A DNA stretch of 64,000 nucleotides from an uncultured Phycisphaerales bacterium (GTDB lineage Bacteria; Planctomycetota; Phycisphaerae; Tepidisphaerales; Tepidisphaeraceae), in the NCBI GenBank assembly GCA_903871935.1, contig CAIQIQ010000038.1, positions 1-64,000 of the forward strand. Reading direction: 5' to 3'. This document shows, piece after piece, positions 36,861 through 45,544 of this stretch. Below the pieces are notes generated by a model. It was not told the origin of the DNA and ran no database searches. It worked only from the letters and a program-made list of their open reading frames with translations. The stretch's first letter is position 1, and every line of letters begins with the position of its first letter. Both the position numbers and the translations under genes were made by a program.

Positions 36861-38741
36861 TCAGTCCTCATCCGGACCCATCGGATGAATCATCGTATCC
36901 GGCGGGAGTGCACCTGCCATCTGCGCTGTCCGGCGCTTATTAAAGACATGTGCCACATAGATCGCGATCAGAATGCCATCCGCCGTCAGGGTCAATGCGG
37001 TGATGCGCTTGGCGACGCTGTGACCTTGGGCGACGTCGGGTGAAAGCACAGCGCCAAGCATGGCAGACTCGTGCGCCAGATCGGCGATGCCATCGGTCGC
37101 CATCGCCGCCAGGGCGTTGGTGTGGATGAACGGGGCGAACGCCTGAGTGACCACTTCGCTCGCAACGGCGACGGCCGGCGTTTCGGCAGACACGGCCGTG
37201 ACGATGGCCCGGACCGCTTGTGGAGCAGCGGCCTCGGCAACCGTTATGGCGCTGCCGGAAGATAGTGCACCGCCAGACAGTTGATCGACAGCGAACCATG
37301 ATGTTGCCGAAGTTGCGCCCAGTACATCGGCTTGCCCCAGCAGCACATTGGCCACGCTCTGGGTAATGGTTACAGACGCTGTGTGGTCAAATAGCGCGGT
37401 GTTCGAGAACACCGTCTGAGCTTGCGCAACCGTTGCCTGAGCCGCAAGCGCCAAAGGTGTGGCAGCCACAGTCTGATGAACCACCGCGGGCTTGGCCGCG
37501 CCATTAGTTATGGGCGTGGCAGGTGTGACGGCGACGGTTGCCGTCTTGGGCGTGCCAACCAGCGCTGCCACCACCTGGACCGCCTTTGGCGTTCCAAGGC
37601 CGGTAACGCCGTCATATCCCGCATGAGCTCTCATGAAGTATGACGATGCGCCCGTGGTGATGTCGTTGAAGACGGAGGTGTAGGCGGCGTAGCCCGCCGT
37701 GCCTGGCGCACTGTACAGGGCGTAGAGCATGGGCAAAGTCCCGGTTGCCCCATCGAGCACAGCCTTGCCGGCGGCGACGCGAAGCTGGTTTGCGATCGCA
37801 ATCAGCGATGCCCATTGCGGCGAGCCGGCACTGGTGCCGCCGACAACTGACCAGCCGACATATCCTTGATAGGGGACGGAATCGTAGATGGCATAGCCCG
37901 TGGCGTTGTAGGCCACATCGGGGCTTGTCCGGGCACCGGTGCTCTGGGCATTGAGCTGATAGGTTGGCTCCGGCACAACCTGGCTAACGCCTCCAGTGCT
38001 GTAGCTCCAACCGGTTTCGGAGCCGTAAGCGCCTGTACTGGTCAGACGAAGAACGGATCCGCCAACCGACAACACATTGGGAGACGTCGCCGGCCAGGAC
38101 GGGCCGTACCAGGAACCCGAGTCGCCCGACGCCGCTACAAAGCTGACGCCCGTATGCCCGGCCGGTGTGGTGAAGTAGCTGTCGTAGGCCTGCTGTCCAT
38201 AGAACTCGCTGCCGCCCCAACTCATGGAAACCACTGAGACGCCGGCGGCATGCCGGGCATAGTCAACGGCCGTCATAAGATCGCTGATGCTGGCGGAGTT
38301 GGCCTCGACAAGGAGGATCTTGGCCTGAGGCGCCATCGCGTGCGCCCATTCAAGGTCAAGGGCGATTTCCGTGGACCATCCTGCGTCGGCCGTAACCGCA
38401 CTGGCCGAACCGCCGGTCTGGTTCACAATCGTCAGGTTGGGATCGGTCAAGCCGAACTGCTGGTCGAACACATGCAGGTCGGCCGCGGCATTGGGATCGC
38501 GATAGGCATCGACGATGGCGATGGTTTGTCCGCTGCCATTGCCCGTAAGCTGGTTGAAGCCATACGCCTGGCTGATTTGCGCCGGCGTGTAGCCGGAGAC
38601 ATAGCTTGTTGTCGACGGCGTAAGCGTCAACAACGGCTGCATGACGGTGCCGGACAGTAATCGCCGCTCTTCCAGCACTTCGGTCGTGCGCCTGGCGTCG
38701 CGGGACAATTTGCGTGAAGTGCGATTCGAAATCTTCTTCAT
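36861..38741 (-). CDS. Membrane-anchored S53 (sedolisin/kumamolisin) peptidase
   Basis: A 626-residue protein starting at ATG 38741 with AAGGAG upstream. Residues 20-31 include EVLEERRLLSG, the planctomycete N-terminal export-type motif. The S53 catalytic domain spans about 45-400: Glu125 and Asp129 in STEIALDLEW, Asp207 (ASGDSG) and Ser304 (GGTSAGS), with FNDIT...GYDGVTGLGTP at the calcium site. There is almost no propeptide, unlike most sedolisins. A long Ala/Thr/Val-rich stretch follows, then a membrane helix near 590-612 and a short acidic tail. It would be an acid-type serine-carboxyl protease held at the membrane. Confidence 0.85.
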   Translation of the reverse strand: MKKISNRTSRKLSRDARRTTEVLEERRLLSGTVMQPLLTLTPSTTSYVSGYTPAQISQAYGFNQLTGNGSGQTIAIVDAYRDPNAAADLHVFDQQFGLTDPNLTIVNQTGGSASAVTADAGWSTEIALDLEWAHAMAPQAKILLVEANSASISDLMTAVDYARHAAGVSVVSMSWGGSEFYGQQAYDSYFTTPAGHTGVSFVAASGDSGSWYGPSWPATSPNVLSVGGSVLRLTSTGAYGSETGWSYSTGGVSQVVPEPTYQLNAQSTGARTSPDVAYNATGYAIYDSVPYQGYVGWSVVGGTSAGSPQWASLIAIANQLRVAAGKAVLDGATGTLPMLYALYSAPGTAGYAAYTSVFNDITTGASSYFMRAHAGYDGVTGLGTPKAVQVVAALVGTPKTATVAVTPATPITNGAAKPAVVHQTVAATPLALAAQATVAQAQTVFSNTALFDHTASVTITQSVANVLLGQADVLGATSATSWFAVDQLSGGALSSGSAITVAEAAAPQAVRAIVTAVSAETPAVAVASEVVTQAFAPFIHTNALAAMATDGIADLAHESAMLGAVLSPDVAQGHSVAKRITALTLTADGILIAIYVAHVFNKRRTAQMAGALPPDTMIHPMGPDED

Positions 38742-38774
38742 CGTTGTCTCCTTAGGGAACATGATAGGCATCGT

Positions 38775-39296
38775 CTAGTTCGGTTGGCTTACCGATTGCG
38801 TTGATATAACCGACGACTTCGGCAGCCAATCCATGGCATCGGCCGGCTTACGGTCCAGCCTGCTTGCCAGAATCTCTCGATAACGTTGCTTCTGTGCGTC
38901 GGAGAGGATTCGTTCTGTCTGTTTCACCGCTTCATCAAACAGGGCATCGCGCTGTGTTTTGAGTTTTGCGAGATTCTCGACATAGCCCTTCTGGATCGTC
39001 GCGAATTCCGCCTTCTGCTCACGATTGAGCAGGGCATACACGGCATCATCGCGGGCTCTATCGAGGCTCTGGGCATCGGCAAATGCGTTATCGGCCTTCT
39101 CGCGCACGCTCTCCCAGATGTTCTTCATCTCGGTAATCTGCCCATCGGAGAGTTGCAGTTCTTCCGCCAGCGGCGTCCGGGCCGGCCGCGGCACCGGCGA
39201 TGCCGCGGGCATCCGCTGCAGCGCCAGACCGGTAACCAGGCCAGCACTGAGCGCCAGGATGACAACCAGAATGAGGGCTACAGTGGTTTTTCCCAC
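38775..39296 (-). CDS. Spy/CnrX-like periplasmic sensor protein
   Basis: A 173-residue protein with a membrane anchor at residues 4-28 and a helical periplasmic part. LSDGQITEMKNIW and LLNREQKAEFATI are LTxxQ-type motifs of Spy/CpxP/CnrX chaperone-sensor proteins. GTG 39296 has GGAG eight bases upstream and overlaps the anti-sigma gene by 19 bases. As the third gene of a sigma/anti-sigma operon it probably senses envelope stress or a metal. It has few His/Cys/Met residues, which argues against strong metal binding. Confidence 0.75.
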   Translation of the reverse strand: MGKTTVALILVVILALSAGLVTGLALQRMPAASPVPRPARTPLAEELQLSDGQITEMKNIWESVREKADNAFADAQSLDRARDDAVYALLNREQKAEFATIQKGYVENLAKLKTQRDALFDEAVKQTERILSDAQKQRYREILASRLDRKPADAMDWLPKSSVISTQSVSQPN

Positions 39297-39814
39297 GGCT
39301 TGCGCTCCGATGGAACATGGTTTCGCAGCATCCAGTCGACGGCGACCGCATATCTAAGTGAGTAAGGTGACATATCTCCCGGAATCCCCGGCCGGGGCTC
39401 GGTATGCAGTGTGGATGCCAAGCGCTCCCAGTCGGGCGCTACCGCCACGGCTGCGCCGACCGAATCTACCTGAGCCGCAGTACGCTCCAGGTCAACCAGC
39501 CAGGCAGTGGCAATGATGAGCACCGAGGCGGCCATCGCCCCCAGAAATGCCGCCGTCCGCCGCAACGAGGCGCTGGCATCGGCCTTTCCAATCGACATGC
39601 GTACGGTCGACTGGATCCTCCACAACTCGATCGGCAGCACACCAAGCGCTTCAGCATCGTCGGTAATTGCCATCGAGAGAGCTTTCATCTCGTCCAACTC
39701 GCCTTGGCACTGCCGGCAAATGGCGACATGGCCGCGGACATCATCGGCCGTGGCCACGTCTATCTCGCCATCGTGGTATGCACTTAGGATTTGCGTTGTC
39801 GGGCAGAGCGTCAT
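39278..39814 (-). CDS. Anti-sigma factor with zf-HC2 zinc motif
   Basis: A 178-residue protein. The N-terminus has the anti-sigma zinc-finger residues HxxxCxxC: His29 in DVRGHVAICRQC with Cys33 and Cys36, and a membrane helix at about 86-106. The periplasmic part follows. It overlaps the sigma gene by four bases (ATGA) and the sensor-like gene by 19 bases. It would hold the ECF sigma factor at the membrane until a signal arrives. Confidence 0.85.
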   Translation of the reverse strand: MTLCPTTQILSAYHDGEIDVATADDVRGHVAICRQCQGELDEMKALSMAITDDAEALGVLPIELWRIQSTVRMSIGKADASASLRRTAAFLGAMAASVLIIATAWLVDLERTAAQVDSVGAAVAVAPDWERLASTLHTEPRPGIPGDMSPYSLRYAVAVDWMLRNHVPSERKPWEKPL

Positions 39815-40356
39815 TGCCTCACTCCATCGTCCGGCCGATACGCGGCCAGCTTTCCCCTCAGTATCATCCGCGCCCGGTGCAGCCGTGATTGCACGGTTCC
39901 ACAGGGCACCTCCATCACCTCGGCGATCTCCTCATAGGAGAAGCCTTCCATCTCCCGCAGAACGACCACCTCGCGAAACTCATCCGGCAGCGACCGGATG
40001 GCGTCAATCAGATCCAACCTGCGGTCACCGGCCGACAGTTCGCCGCGATCCGCCTGGCCATCTCCCAACGTTACGTTCCTGCTATCGCGCTTCCGCTTCC
40101 GCCAGGCTCGCGATGACCGCCGGATCAGGATCGCCGTCAGCCATGTTCTGAACGACGACCGGCCGGCAAATTGCCGAATCCCTTCATAGGCCGCCAGGAA
40201 CGTTTCCTGACAAAGATCCTCGGCATCCGGCCGGCTGCCACAGAGCGACAGAGCCACTCGAAACAGCCGTGGAGTGTGCCGGCCGACCAGAAGGTCGAAG
40301 GCGGCATGGTCACCGTCCGCCGCGGCCCGACACAGATCCAGGTCGCTAGGCCCCAC
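39811..40356 (-). CDS. ECF (sigma-70 family) RNA polymerase sigma factor
   Basis: A 181-residue RpoE-type sigma factor. Region 2 carries LFRVALSLCGSRPDAEDLCQETFLAAY and region 4 has LPDEFREVVVLREMEGFSYEEIAEVMEVP and GTVQSRLHRAR. The start is GTG 40356 with GGAG upstream. Three genes follow in one overlapping unit, then the S53 protease 33 bases further on. The 236 bases upstream (40357-40592) contain no gene and no promoter I can identify with confidence. Confidence 0.92.
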   Translation of the reverse strand: MGPSDLDLCRAAADGDHAAFDLLVGRHTPRLFRVALSLCGSRPDAEDLCQETFLAAYEGIRQFAGRSSFRTWLTAILIRRSSRAWRKRKRDSRNVTLGDGQADRGELSAGDRRLDLIDAIRSLPDEFREVVVLREMEGFSYEEIAEVMEVPCGTVQSRLHRARMILRGKLAAYRPDDGVRQ

Positions 40357-40592
40357 CTCAGCATCTCCGGCCGTTGAAACTCTCCCCGTACCATGGTGTT
40401 TCCATGACAGTAGTGCCAGCCAGAGCCGTGTTTTGTTCCCGAAGAAATCTCTACAATTCTCGCGCGGGTATGGGAAGCCTTACACTTGCCCCTGGCGAGC
40501 TCTACTATAAAGAAGCGAGCACGACCTCATTGCGTGATGCCCGATTCAACGATAGTTGCCTGCGAATACTGCGGTTACGACGTTCATGCCCT

Positions 40593-41777
40593 CTAGCGGG
40601 TCTTCTGCCATTCGTCGATGAATACCCGCACGTTCTCCCAGGTTCGTGGGGCATCAACGGTCAGATTATCCACCGGCGAAAGAATGAAACTATCCGGTCC
40701 CAGGGTGGCAATGGCCTGGCGGATGGCGGATCGCACCTCAGCTTCGCTGCCCATCTCCACCGTTATCGCGCCGGAAACGCCTCCCCATAGACAGACCTTG
40801 CCTGCGAGCGTCTTTCGCATCAAGGGCATATCCGTGTGCGTGCCCTGAATGGGGTCAATGGCCACCAATGCATCAATGCCCGCTTCTGCATAACAGTCCA
40901 ACATGGGCACGGTGCCGCTGGTGCAGATATAGGCGAACTTCGCTCCATACTGATGGGCCAGATCCGCTTCGGCCTTGAGGATCGGCAGCATGTATTGCCG
41001 GTAGAAGGCAGGTGTAACGAAATCGCACCCTTCATACCAGGCGCGGCGGAAATAGAGATCAACCTTGCTCTCAAGCACAACCTTCATGCGCGCCATATTC
41101 CACTGGTGAATGCGCTGCAATAAGGCTTCCATGAACTCCGGATTCTCCATCGCGGCGGCCATTGGCGGCTCCATGCCCATCAGCCAGTTACACATATCCC
41201 AGCCGACGCCCCAGCCTCCGGAGAGCAGAATCTGATGCTGGTTGCAGAACGCGGCAGCTTCCCTGGCTTCCTGACGGAACGCGGAGATATCCTCAGAATT
41301 GGGCGGCACAAGCAGGTATTCCAAGGCCGCCAGATCATCGGGTTGCGTGACCAGAAACTTGGTTGAGCGGGGTACCTGGTAATCGTCAAGAAAAGGGATG
41401 TGATTGCCATGAGGCCAATCGTCGGAAAGTGCCACCACCGACGTTAAGGAACCGGCCGGCGTCTGATATTCCTTGTGCAACATCACCTGGCCATCGGGCA
41501 GCGTCTCGCGCCTTTCCACCGTGCGCACGGCGGAACTGATACGCACCGGCAAGCCGCGCAGGTCCGGATGATCCGGCCGGGTATGCCGCGGCGCGGTAGG
41601 AATAAAGAGCATGGAATCGAGGCCCATCTCCAGCTCGGCCAACGCAATCTTGTAGCGGTCTTCGTTGTGCCTCTTGCGCAAGGCGGTAAAACTCATGAAA
41701 CAGCAGGGAATGTGGTCGACCTGCTGTTTGCTCAGCGCGCCCAGCATCCGCTCCCGAGAAGTCATCGTCTTTGCCAT
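40593..41777 (-). CDS. Uroporphyrinogen-decarboxylase-like protein, second copy
   Basis: A 394-residue URO-D-superfamily TIM barrel. It starts TSRERMLGALSKQQVDHIP, has RRAWYEGCDFVTPAFYRQYMLP and KAEADLAHQYGAKFAYICTSGT, and ends CLWGGVSGAITVEMGS with SPVDNLTVDAPRTWENVRVF. It is distantly related to the protein at 14852-16033 and is not a haem-pathway enzyme by context. It is 25 bases downstream of the SGNH hydrolase on the same strand. Function is unknown. Confidence 0.82.
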   Translation of the reverse strand: MAKTMTSRERMLGALSKQQVDHIPCCFMSFTALRKRHNEDRYKIALAELEMGLDSMLFIPTAPRHTRPDHPDLRGLPVRISSAVRTVERRETLPDGQVMLHKEYQTPAGSLTSVVALSDDWPHGNHIPFLDDYQVPRSTKFLVTQPDDLAALEYLLVPPNSEDISAFRQEAREAAAFCNQHQILLSGGWGVGWDMCNWLMGMEPPMAAAMENPEFMEALLQRIHQWNMARMKVVLESKVDLYFRRAWYEGCDFVTPAFYRQYMLPILKAEADLAHQYGAKFAYICTSGTVPMLDCYAEAGIDALVAIDPIQGTHTDMPLMRKTLAGKVCLWGGVSGAITVEMGSEAEVRSAIRQAIATLGPDSFILSPVDNLTVDAPRTWENVRVFIDEWQKTR

Positions 41778-41802
41778 AGGGTCGTCCAGAGCTCAGGAAT
41801 AT

Positions 41803-43089
41803 TTACTGCGCAGCCTCGATCTGGATCGTGTGAGCAACCGGGGTAACCTGGGTGGCCAGTTCCGCAGCGAGTTTGCCATCGCGTTTGATCAGGGCAGTCT
41901 TCACCCCGTCATAGGCATCGCCCTCCAGGTTGGCTTCTTTCATGGCATCTTTCACCATTTTCGTATTGGCCATATAGGTCTTATACAGGAGGGTCTCGTA
42001 TGCCTGTTTCCGACTGACGGCCTGGCGGATCTTTTCGAATTGCGCGGAGAAGGGATTCTTAAGGAAGTCCGCGGCGAGGTTCACGCCGTTGGCCAATTCC
42101 TCGGAAGTATAGACCTTGCTGGTCTCTCCCCAGGTGACTTTGAACTTACCCGCCGGGGCATTGGTGACGACAAGCTTGAGGCGATTCAGATCCTCATTGA
42201 AAGGAAAAAACTCGATGATGCCGCTGGTCGCGTTGGGGTCGGAGGGGTTGCCCCAGAAGCAGAATGGGTAGCGGGAGCTCTCCAGGGCAACGGTTCCCTT
42301 GGCCGCGGAGATGACCTTATGCCCATCGGTGGCCGTGGCCTTGCCCGATGCCAAATCAACGGTGATGGTGCCGATATCACCGTCACAGCCCATGGCCTTA
42401 AGGAATGCATACGCCATGACAAGCTGGCCGTTGCTTGCGGGATGCACGCCATCGCCGCCGGCGACGGTGTAATCCGGTCCATACTTGGCCTTGGCCTTAA
42501 CCATGACATCCATCATGACATCATGGACATTGGCAAACGGAAAGCCGTTCTCTTTCGCCACGTCGCGGGCGACATCGCGCAGAGTGGCCAGGGTCTTGTT
42601 GTAGACTTCTGCACCGTTGGTCCCGCGGCTAAAGCTGACGCTGTCCACAACCCCGGGCGAACCGACGACGACGATGCGGACGCCGTTATCCTTGAATGTG
42701 GCGATAAGGCGCTTCATGCCATCGCGATATTTGTTGAGAATCTGATCAGTGATGGCGCGGTAGCCACCATCGTTCATGCCGAAACAAGTGGTGACGATGG
42801 TCGGGTGGATGGAGAGGATGTCTTTTTCCGAGCCGCGGTTGAAGATCCAGACCACGTCATCGCCACTCCAGCCGAATTGGGCAGTGCGCACCGGGCCGGC
42901 GGCGCGGCACATGAGCAGATAGGCCTCGATGTCCACCGAGTAGTCCTTCTGCTCAGTGATGGAGTCGCCGCACACGGCAACCAGATCATCACTCTTGAGG
43001 ATGTCAGCGGCGAATGATTGGGCCGCGCCAACGGCGATAGCGGCAGCGGCAGCAAGACCGACGAAACAACGATTGAGCCCTGTGAACAT
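41803..43089 (-). CDS. Secreted SGNH/GDSL hydrolase
   Basis: A 428-residue protein starting at ATG 43089 with AAGGAG upstream. Residues 1-27 form a signal peptide ending SFA. The SGNH blocks are visible: VCGDSITEQ (Ser43), GMND (Asn106) and GGDGVHPAS (Asp213, His216). The C-terminal 170 residues are an additional domain common in planctomycete GDSL proteins. It is likely a periplasmic carbohydrate esterase. It precedes the URO-D-like gene as a probable operon. Confidence 0.83.
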   Translation of the reverse strand: MFTGLNRCFVGLAAAAAIAVGAAQSFAADILKSDDLVAVCGDSITEQKDYSVDIEAYLLMCRAAGPVRTAQFGWSGDDVVWIFNRGSEKDILSIHPTIVTTCFGMNDGGYRAITDQILNKYRDGMKRLIATFKDNGVRIVVVGSPGVVDSVSFSRGTNGAEVYNKTLATLRDVARDVAKENGFPFANVHDVMMDVMVKAKAKYGPDYTVAGGDGVHPASNGQLVMAYAFLKAMGCDGDIGTITVDLASGKATATDGHKVISAAKGTVALESSRYPFCFWGNPSDPNATSGIIEFFPFNEDLNRLKLVVTNAPAGKFKVTWGETSKVYTSEELANGVNLAADFLKNPFSAQFEKIRQAVSRKQAYETLLYKTYMANTKMVKDAMKEANLEGDAYDGVKTALIKRDGKLAAELATQVTPVAHTIQIEAAQ

Positions 43090-43182
43090 GTAGCTTCTCT
43101 CCTTGGTTGATGTACTGATGATACAGGCGTGGTGTTGCCGGGCAACCAAAGAGGCAAGCCGAGGAGGCCCAACTCTGCGCTA

Positions 43183-43986
43183 TCAGGATGGTGACAAGCC
43201 CCCTGCCAACTCCACCTTGATCCCTCGCATCGCCATGAACATGGGGATCTCTTTGCGTGCGGTGTTTTCGGCCGGCGCTCGGGGGCCCGAATCAGACACC
43301 TTGTGGCTTGCCCACTCCTCGATGGCGTCGATCAGCATCCCCGCTTTGCGGTATGCTTTCACATAATCCTCAATTGGCTTGTGAAACGTCCAGGTATACG
43401 TGCCATCCTTCACCCCGGGGTTCGAGATAATCGGGTTCTTACGCGGAATGAGATAGCGATCTACGCGCCGATACTGCACTTTGTTCGCTTCGTCCCAGCC
43501 CCAGCTTGTCTCCTTGGCGCCGCGAAAGCATGGGTGCATCATCACGATGACGAATCTTCCCCCCGCCTTAAGCCGCCGGGCGACGGTATCGAAGACTCCC
43601 TGGATGGGGTGAATGTTCTGGATCGCCAGTACACACGCGGCCGCATCAAATGCCGCCATCGGCAGCGAATCCAGATTCCGGGCATCGCCCACCTCATACC
43701 GGATCCCCACATCACTGCGCTGCCGCGCTGCATCGATCAGTTCGCCCGCCGCATCGATGCCAGTGACTTCCGCCCCGCCCTGCTGGAGCAGCCGGCAAAG
43801 CACGCCCTGCCCGCAAGCGACATCCAGCACCGCCCTGCCGCGCACTTCGCCCAGCAACTTCATCACCCCAGGCAACACCACCTGGCGATGAAACTCGCTG
43901 CCCTCCCCGCCAACAAGCTGGTCATACCAGCCGGCCACCCGGCCCCAGTCGGTGGGCATCTCGCGATGTGGATGACGCACAGTCAT
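43183..43986 (-). CDS. Class I SAM-dependent methyltransferase
   Basis: A 267-residue methyltransferase. Motif I is VLDVACGQGVLCRLL, motif II GIDAAGELIDAAR, then YEVGDARNLDSLP and RLKAGGRFVIVMMHP. The start may be ATG 43986 or ATG 43959 (MPTDWGRVAGWYDQL); the latter is the usual N-terminus for this type and leaves more space behind the terminator hairpin at 43998-44037. Substrate is unknown. Confidence 0.83.
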   Translation of the reverse strand: MTVRHPHREMPTDWGRVAGWYDQLVGGEGSEFHRQVVLPGVMKLLGEVRGRAVLDVACGQGVLCRLLQQGGAEVTGIDAAGELIDAARQRSDVGIRYEVGDARNLDSLPMAAFDAAACVLAIQNIHPIQGVFDTVARRLKAGGRFVIVMMHPCFRGAKETSWGWDEANKVQYRRVDRYLIPRKNPIISNPGVKDGTYTWTFHKPIEDYVKAYRKAGMLIDAIEEWASHKVSDSGPRAPAENTARKEIPMFMAMRGIKVELAGGLSPS

Positions 43987-43997
43987 ATAACAGAACC

Positions 43998-44037
43998 AAG
44001 GATGAAGGAACCCGGTACTCCGGGGGCCTTCATCCTT
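43998..44037. terminator. Stem-loop terminator after ndk
   Basis: AAGGATGAAGG (43998-44008) pairs exactly with CCTTCATCCTT (44027-44037), with an inner CCCGG/CCGGG pairing. On the plus strand it ends in TTTT; on the minus strand, the direction of ndk, it is followed by GGTTCTG. It lies 11 bases upstream of the first possible start of the methyltransferase on the same strand, so it probably terminates ndk transcripts. Confidence 0.7.
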
Positions 44038-44042
44038 TTGCC

Positions 44043-44513
44043 TTACTCCGGGCTTCCCTTGCTCATGTCATAGACCCAGCTTTGCATCGTCGGGGTCCAA
44101 TCGACCAGTTCTCCGCTCTTGAAGAACAACCCCAGTTCGCGCTGGGCCGACTCGGGTGAATCGGAACCGTGAATCAGATTAAACGCACTGGAGACACCAT
44201 AGTCGCCGCGGATGGTGCCGGCCTCGGCCTTGAAGCCGAACGTTGCCCCCATCATCTTGCGACTAATCTCGATCGCGCCCTTGCCCTCAAAGGCGACCAC
44301 CACCACCGGCGAGGAGGTCATAAAGCGCACCAGCCCATCATAGAATGGCTTGCCCTTATGCGGGGCATAGTGGGTCTCGGCCAGTTCCCGCGGGATTTTC
44401 ATGAACTTCATCCCGGCAATCTGCAGGCCCTTCTTCTCAAACCGCGAAAGAATCTCGCCACAAAGCCCGCGCTGAACCGCATCAGGCTTAAAGATGATCA
44501 GTGTGCGTTCCAT
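44043..44513 (-). CDS. ndk: Nucleoside diphosphate kinase
   Basis: A 156-residue Ndk: transfers the gamma phosphate from ATP to NDPs. It opens ERTLIIFKPDAVQRGL and carries the active-site block NLIHGSDSPESAQREL, with the catalytic histidine in HGSDS. Length is typical. AAGGAG lies about 14 bases upstream of ATG 44513, slightly far. A stem-loop terminator follows it. Confidence 0.96.
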   Translation of the reverse strand: MERTLIIFKPDAVQRGLCGEILSRFEKKGLQIAGMKFMKIPRELAETHYAPHKGKPFYDGLVRFMTSSPVVVVAFEGKGAIEISRKMMGATFGFKAEAGTIRGDYGVSSAFNLIHGSDSPESAQRELGLFFKSGELVDWTPTMQSWVYDMSKGSPE

Positions 44514-44667
44514 AGTCTTGAATGTATCTCCTTGCCCCTGTTTCGGGGGGAGCGACTATATCCCCACGGCGCGATTATGGCTATCGCCCGGCTTCCCGTA
44601 CGGCAATACATGCTCGATGCTGAACAACGAGATGTACCGGCACGTACGCTCTGGTACAATGGCCTAT

Positions 44668-45510
44668 ATGACTCAAAACCTCCCAAGCGTGAACTTCTGT
44701 GGAATGGATGTCACCCGGCTGATCATCGGCGCCAACCCCTTTGGCGGCTTTAGCCACCAGAACGAAAAACGCGACGCCGAGATGGTGAAATACCACACGG
44801 TTGAGCGCATCCTCGAAACCTGGGCTCGCGCCGAGGCGGCCGGCATCAACACCATGATCACCAACAACGAGTCGCCACATGTTGTTGAGGCGGTGCGAAA
44901 GTACTTCGCCGGCGGCGGCAAGCTTCAGTGGATCGCCCAGGTGAACTGCCGCGAGCCTGCCCAGATGCCCCGAATGATCGAGGAAGTGGTGGAGATCGGC
45001 TGCAGTGCCATGTACTTCCACGGCGCCCTCACCGACCGAGCCTACGCGGCCAAAGATGCCGCCTCGATCCGCGACTGGTGCAAGCGCGCCAGGTCCCTGG
45101 GTGTGCCCGTCGGTGTCGCCGGCCATGCGCCCGAAGCGCATCTGTGGGTGGATTCGCTGAATGTGACGGACTTCCACACGGTCTGCTGCTTCAACTGCGG
45201 CAGCCTGCACGATGGCAAGGGTGAGAGGTTCCAGCTCAAGGACATCTCCCGCGCCATGGAAGCGATCCGGAAGATCCAGAAGCCCTGTATCGCCTACAAG
45301 ATCATGGGCTCCGGCCGCCTGGATGCCAGGATGGCCTTCGAATACGCCTTCGAGCAGATCAAACCCGGCGATGTGGTCAATGTCGGCATGCACCGCGGCG
45401 ACCGCGATGACATGGTCGAGGTCAACGCATCGATGGTGCGAGAGATCCTGGGCGCGAGGGGCGCGGGCGTGGAAACGCCTGAGCTCGCCGGGGCTGCTTC
45501 CGCCCGATAA
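44668..45510 (+). CDS. Uncharacterised TIM-barrel-like protein (paralogue of 3298-4185)
   Basis: A 280-residue protein, starting at ATG 44668 (ATG 44659 also possible; no clear ribosome binding site). It begins NFCGMDVTRLIIGANPFGGF, and shares with 3298-4185 the spaced motifs GxNP, FHGALTD, VGVAGHAPE, VCCFN, KPCIAYKIMGSGR and VVNVGMHRGDRDDM. The start resembles aldo-keto reductase or URO-D-like barrels, but I know of no characterised member. It precedes ddl by 34 bases on the same strand. Confidence 0.75.
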   Translation: MTQNLPSVNFCGMDVTRLIIGANPFGGFSHQNEKRDAEMVKYHTVERILETWARAEAAGINTMITNNESPHVVEAVRKYFAGGGKLQWIAQVNCREPAQMPRMIEEVVEIGCSAMYFHGALTDRAYAAKDAASIRDWCKRARSLGVPVGVAGHAPEAHLWVDSLNVTDFHTVCCFNCGSLHDGKGERFQLKDISRAMEAIRKIQKPCIAYKIMGSGRLDARMAFEYAFEQIKPGDVVNVGMHRGDRDDMVEVNASMVREILGARGAGVETPELAGAASAR

Positions 45511-45544
45511 AGTCGATATACTGCCGCCCTGACTTCCAGCAAGG

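Noticed and set aside
41665-43017. Plus-strand open frame of 450 codons
   Set aside because: It is antisense to the SGNH hydrolase, which has a signal peptide and complete catalytic blocks. The antisense translation has none.
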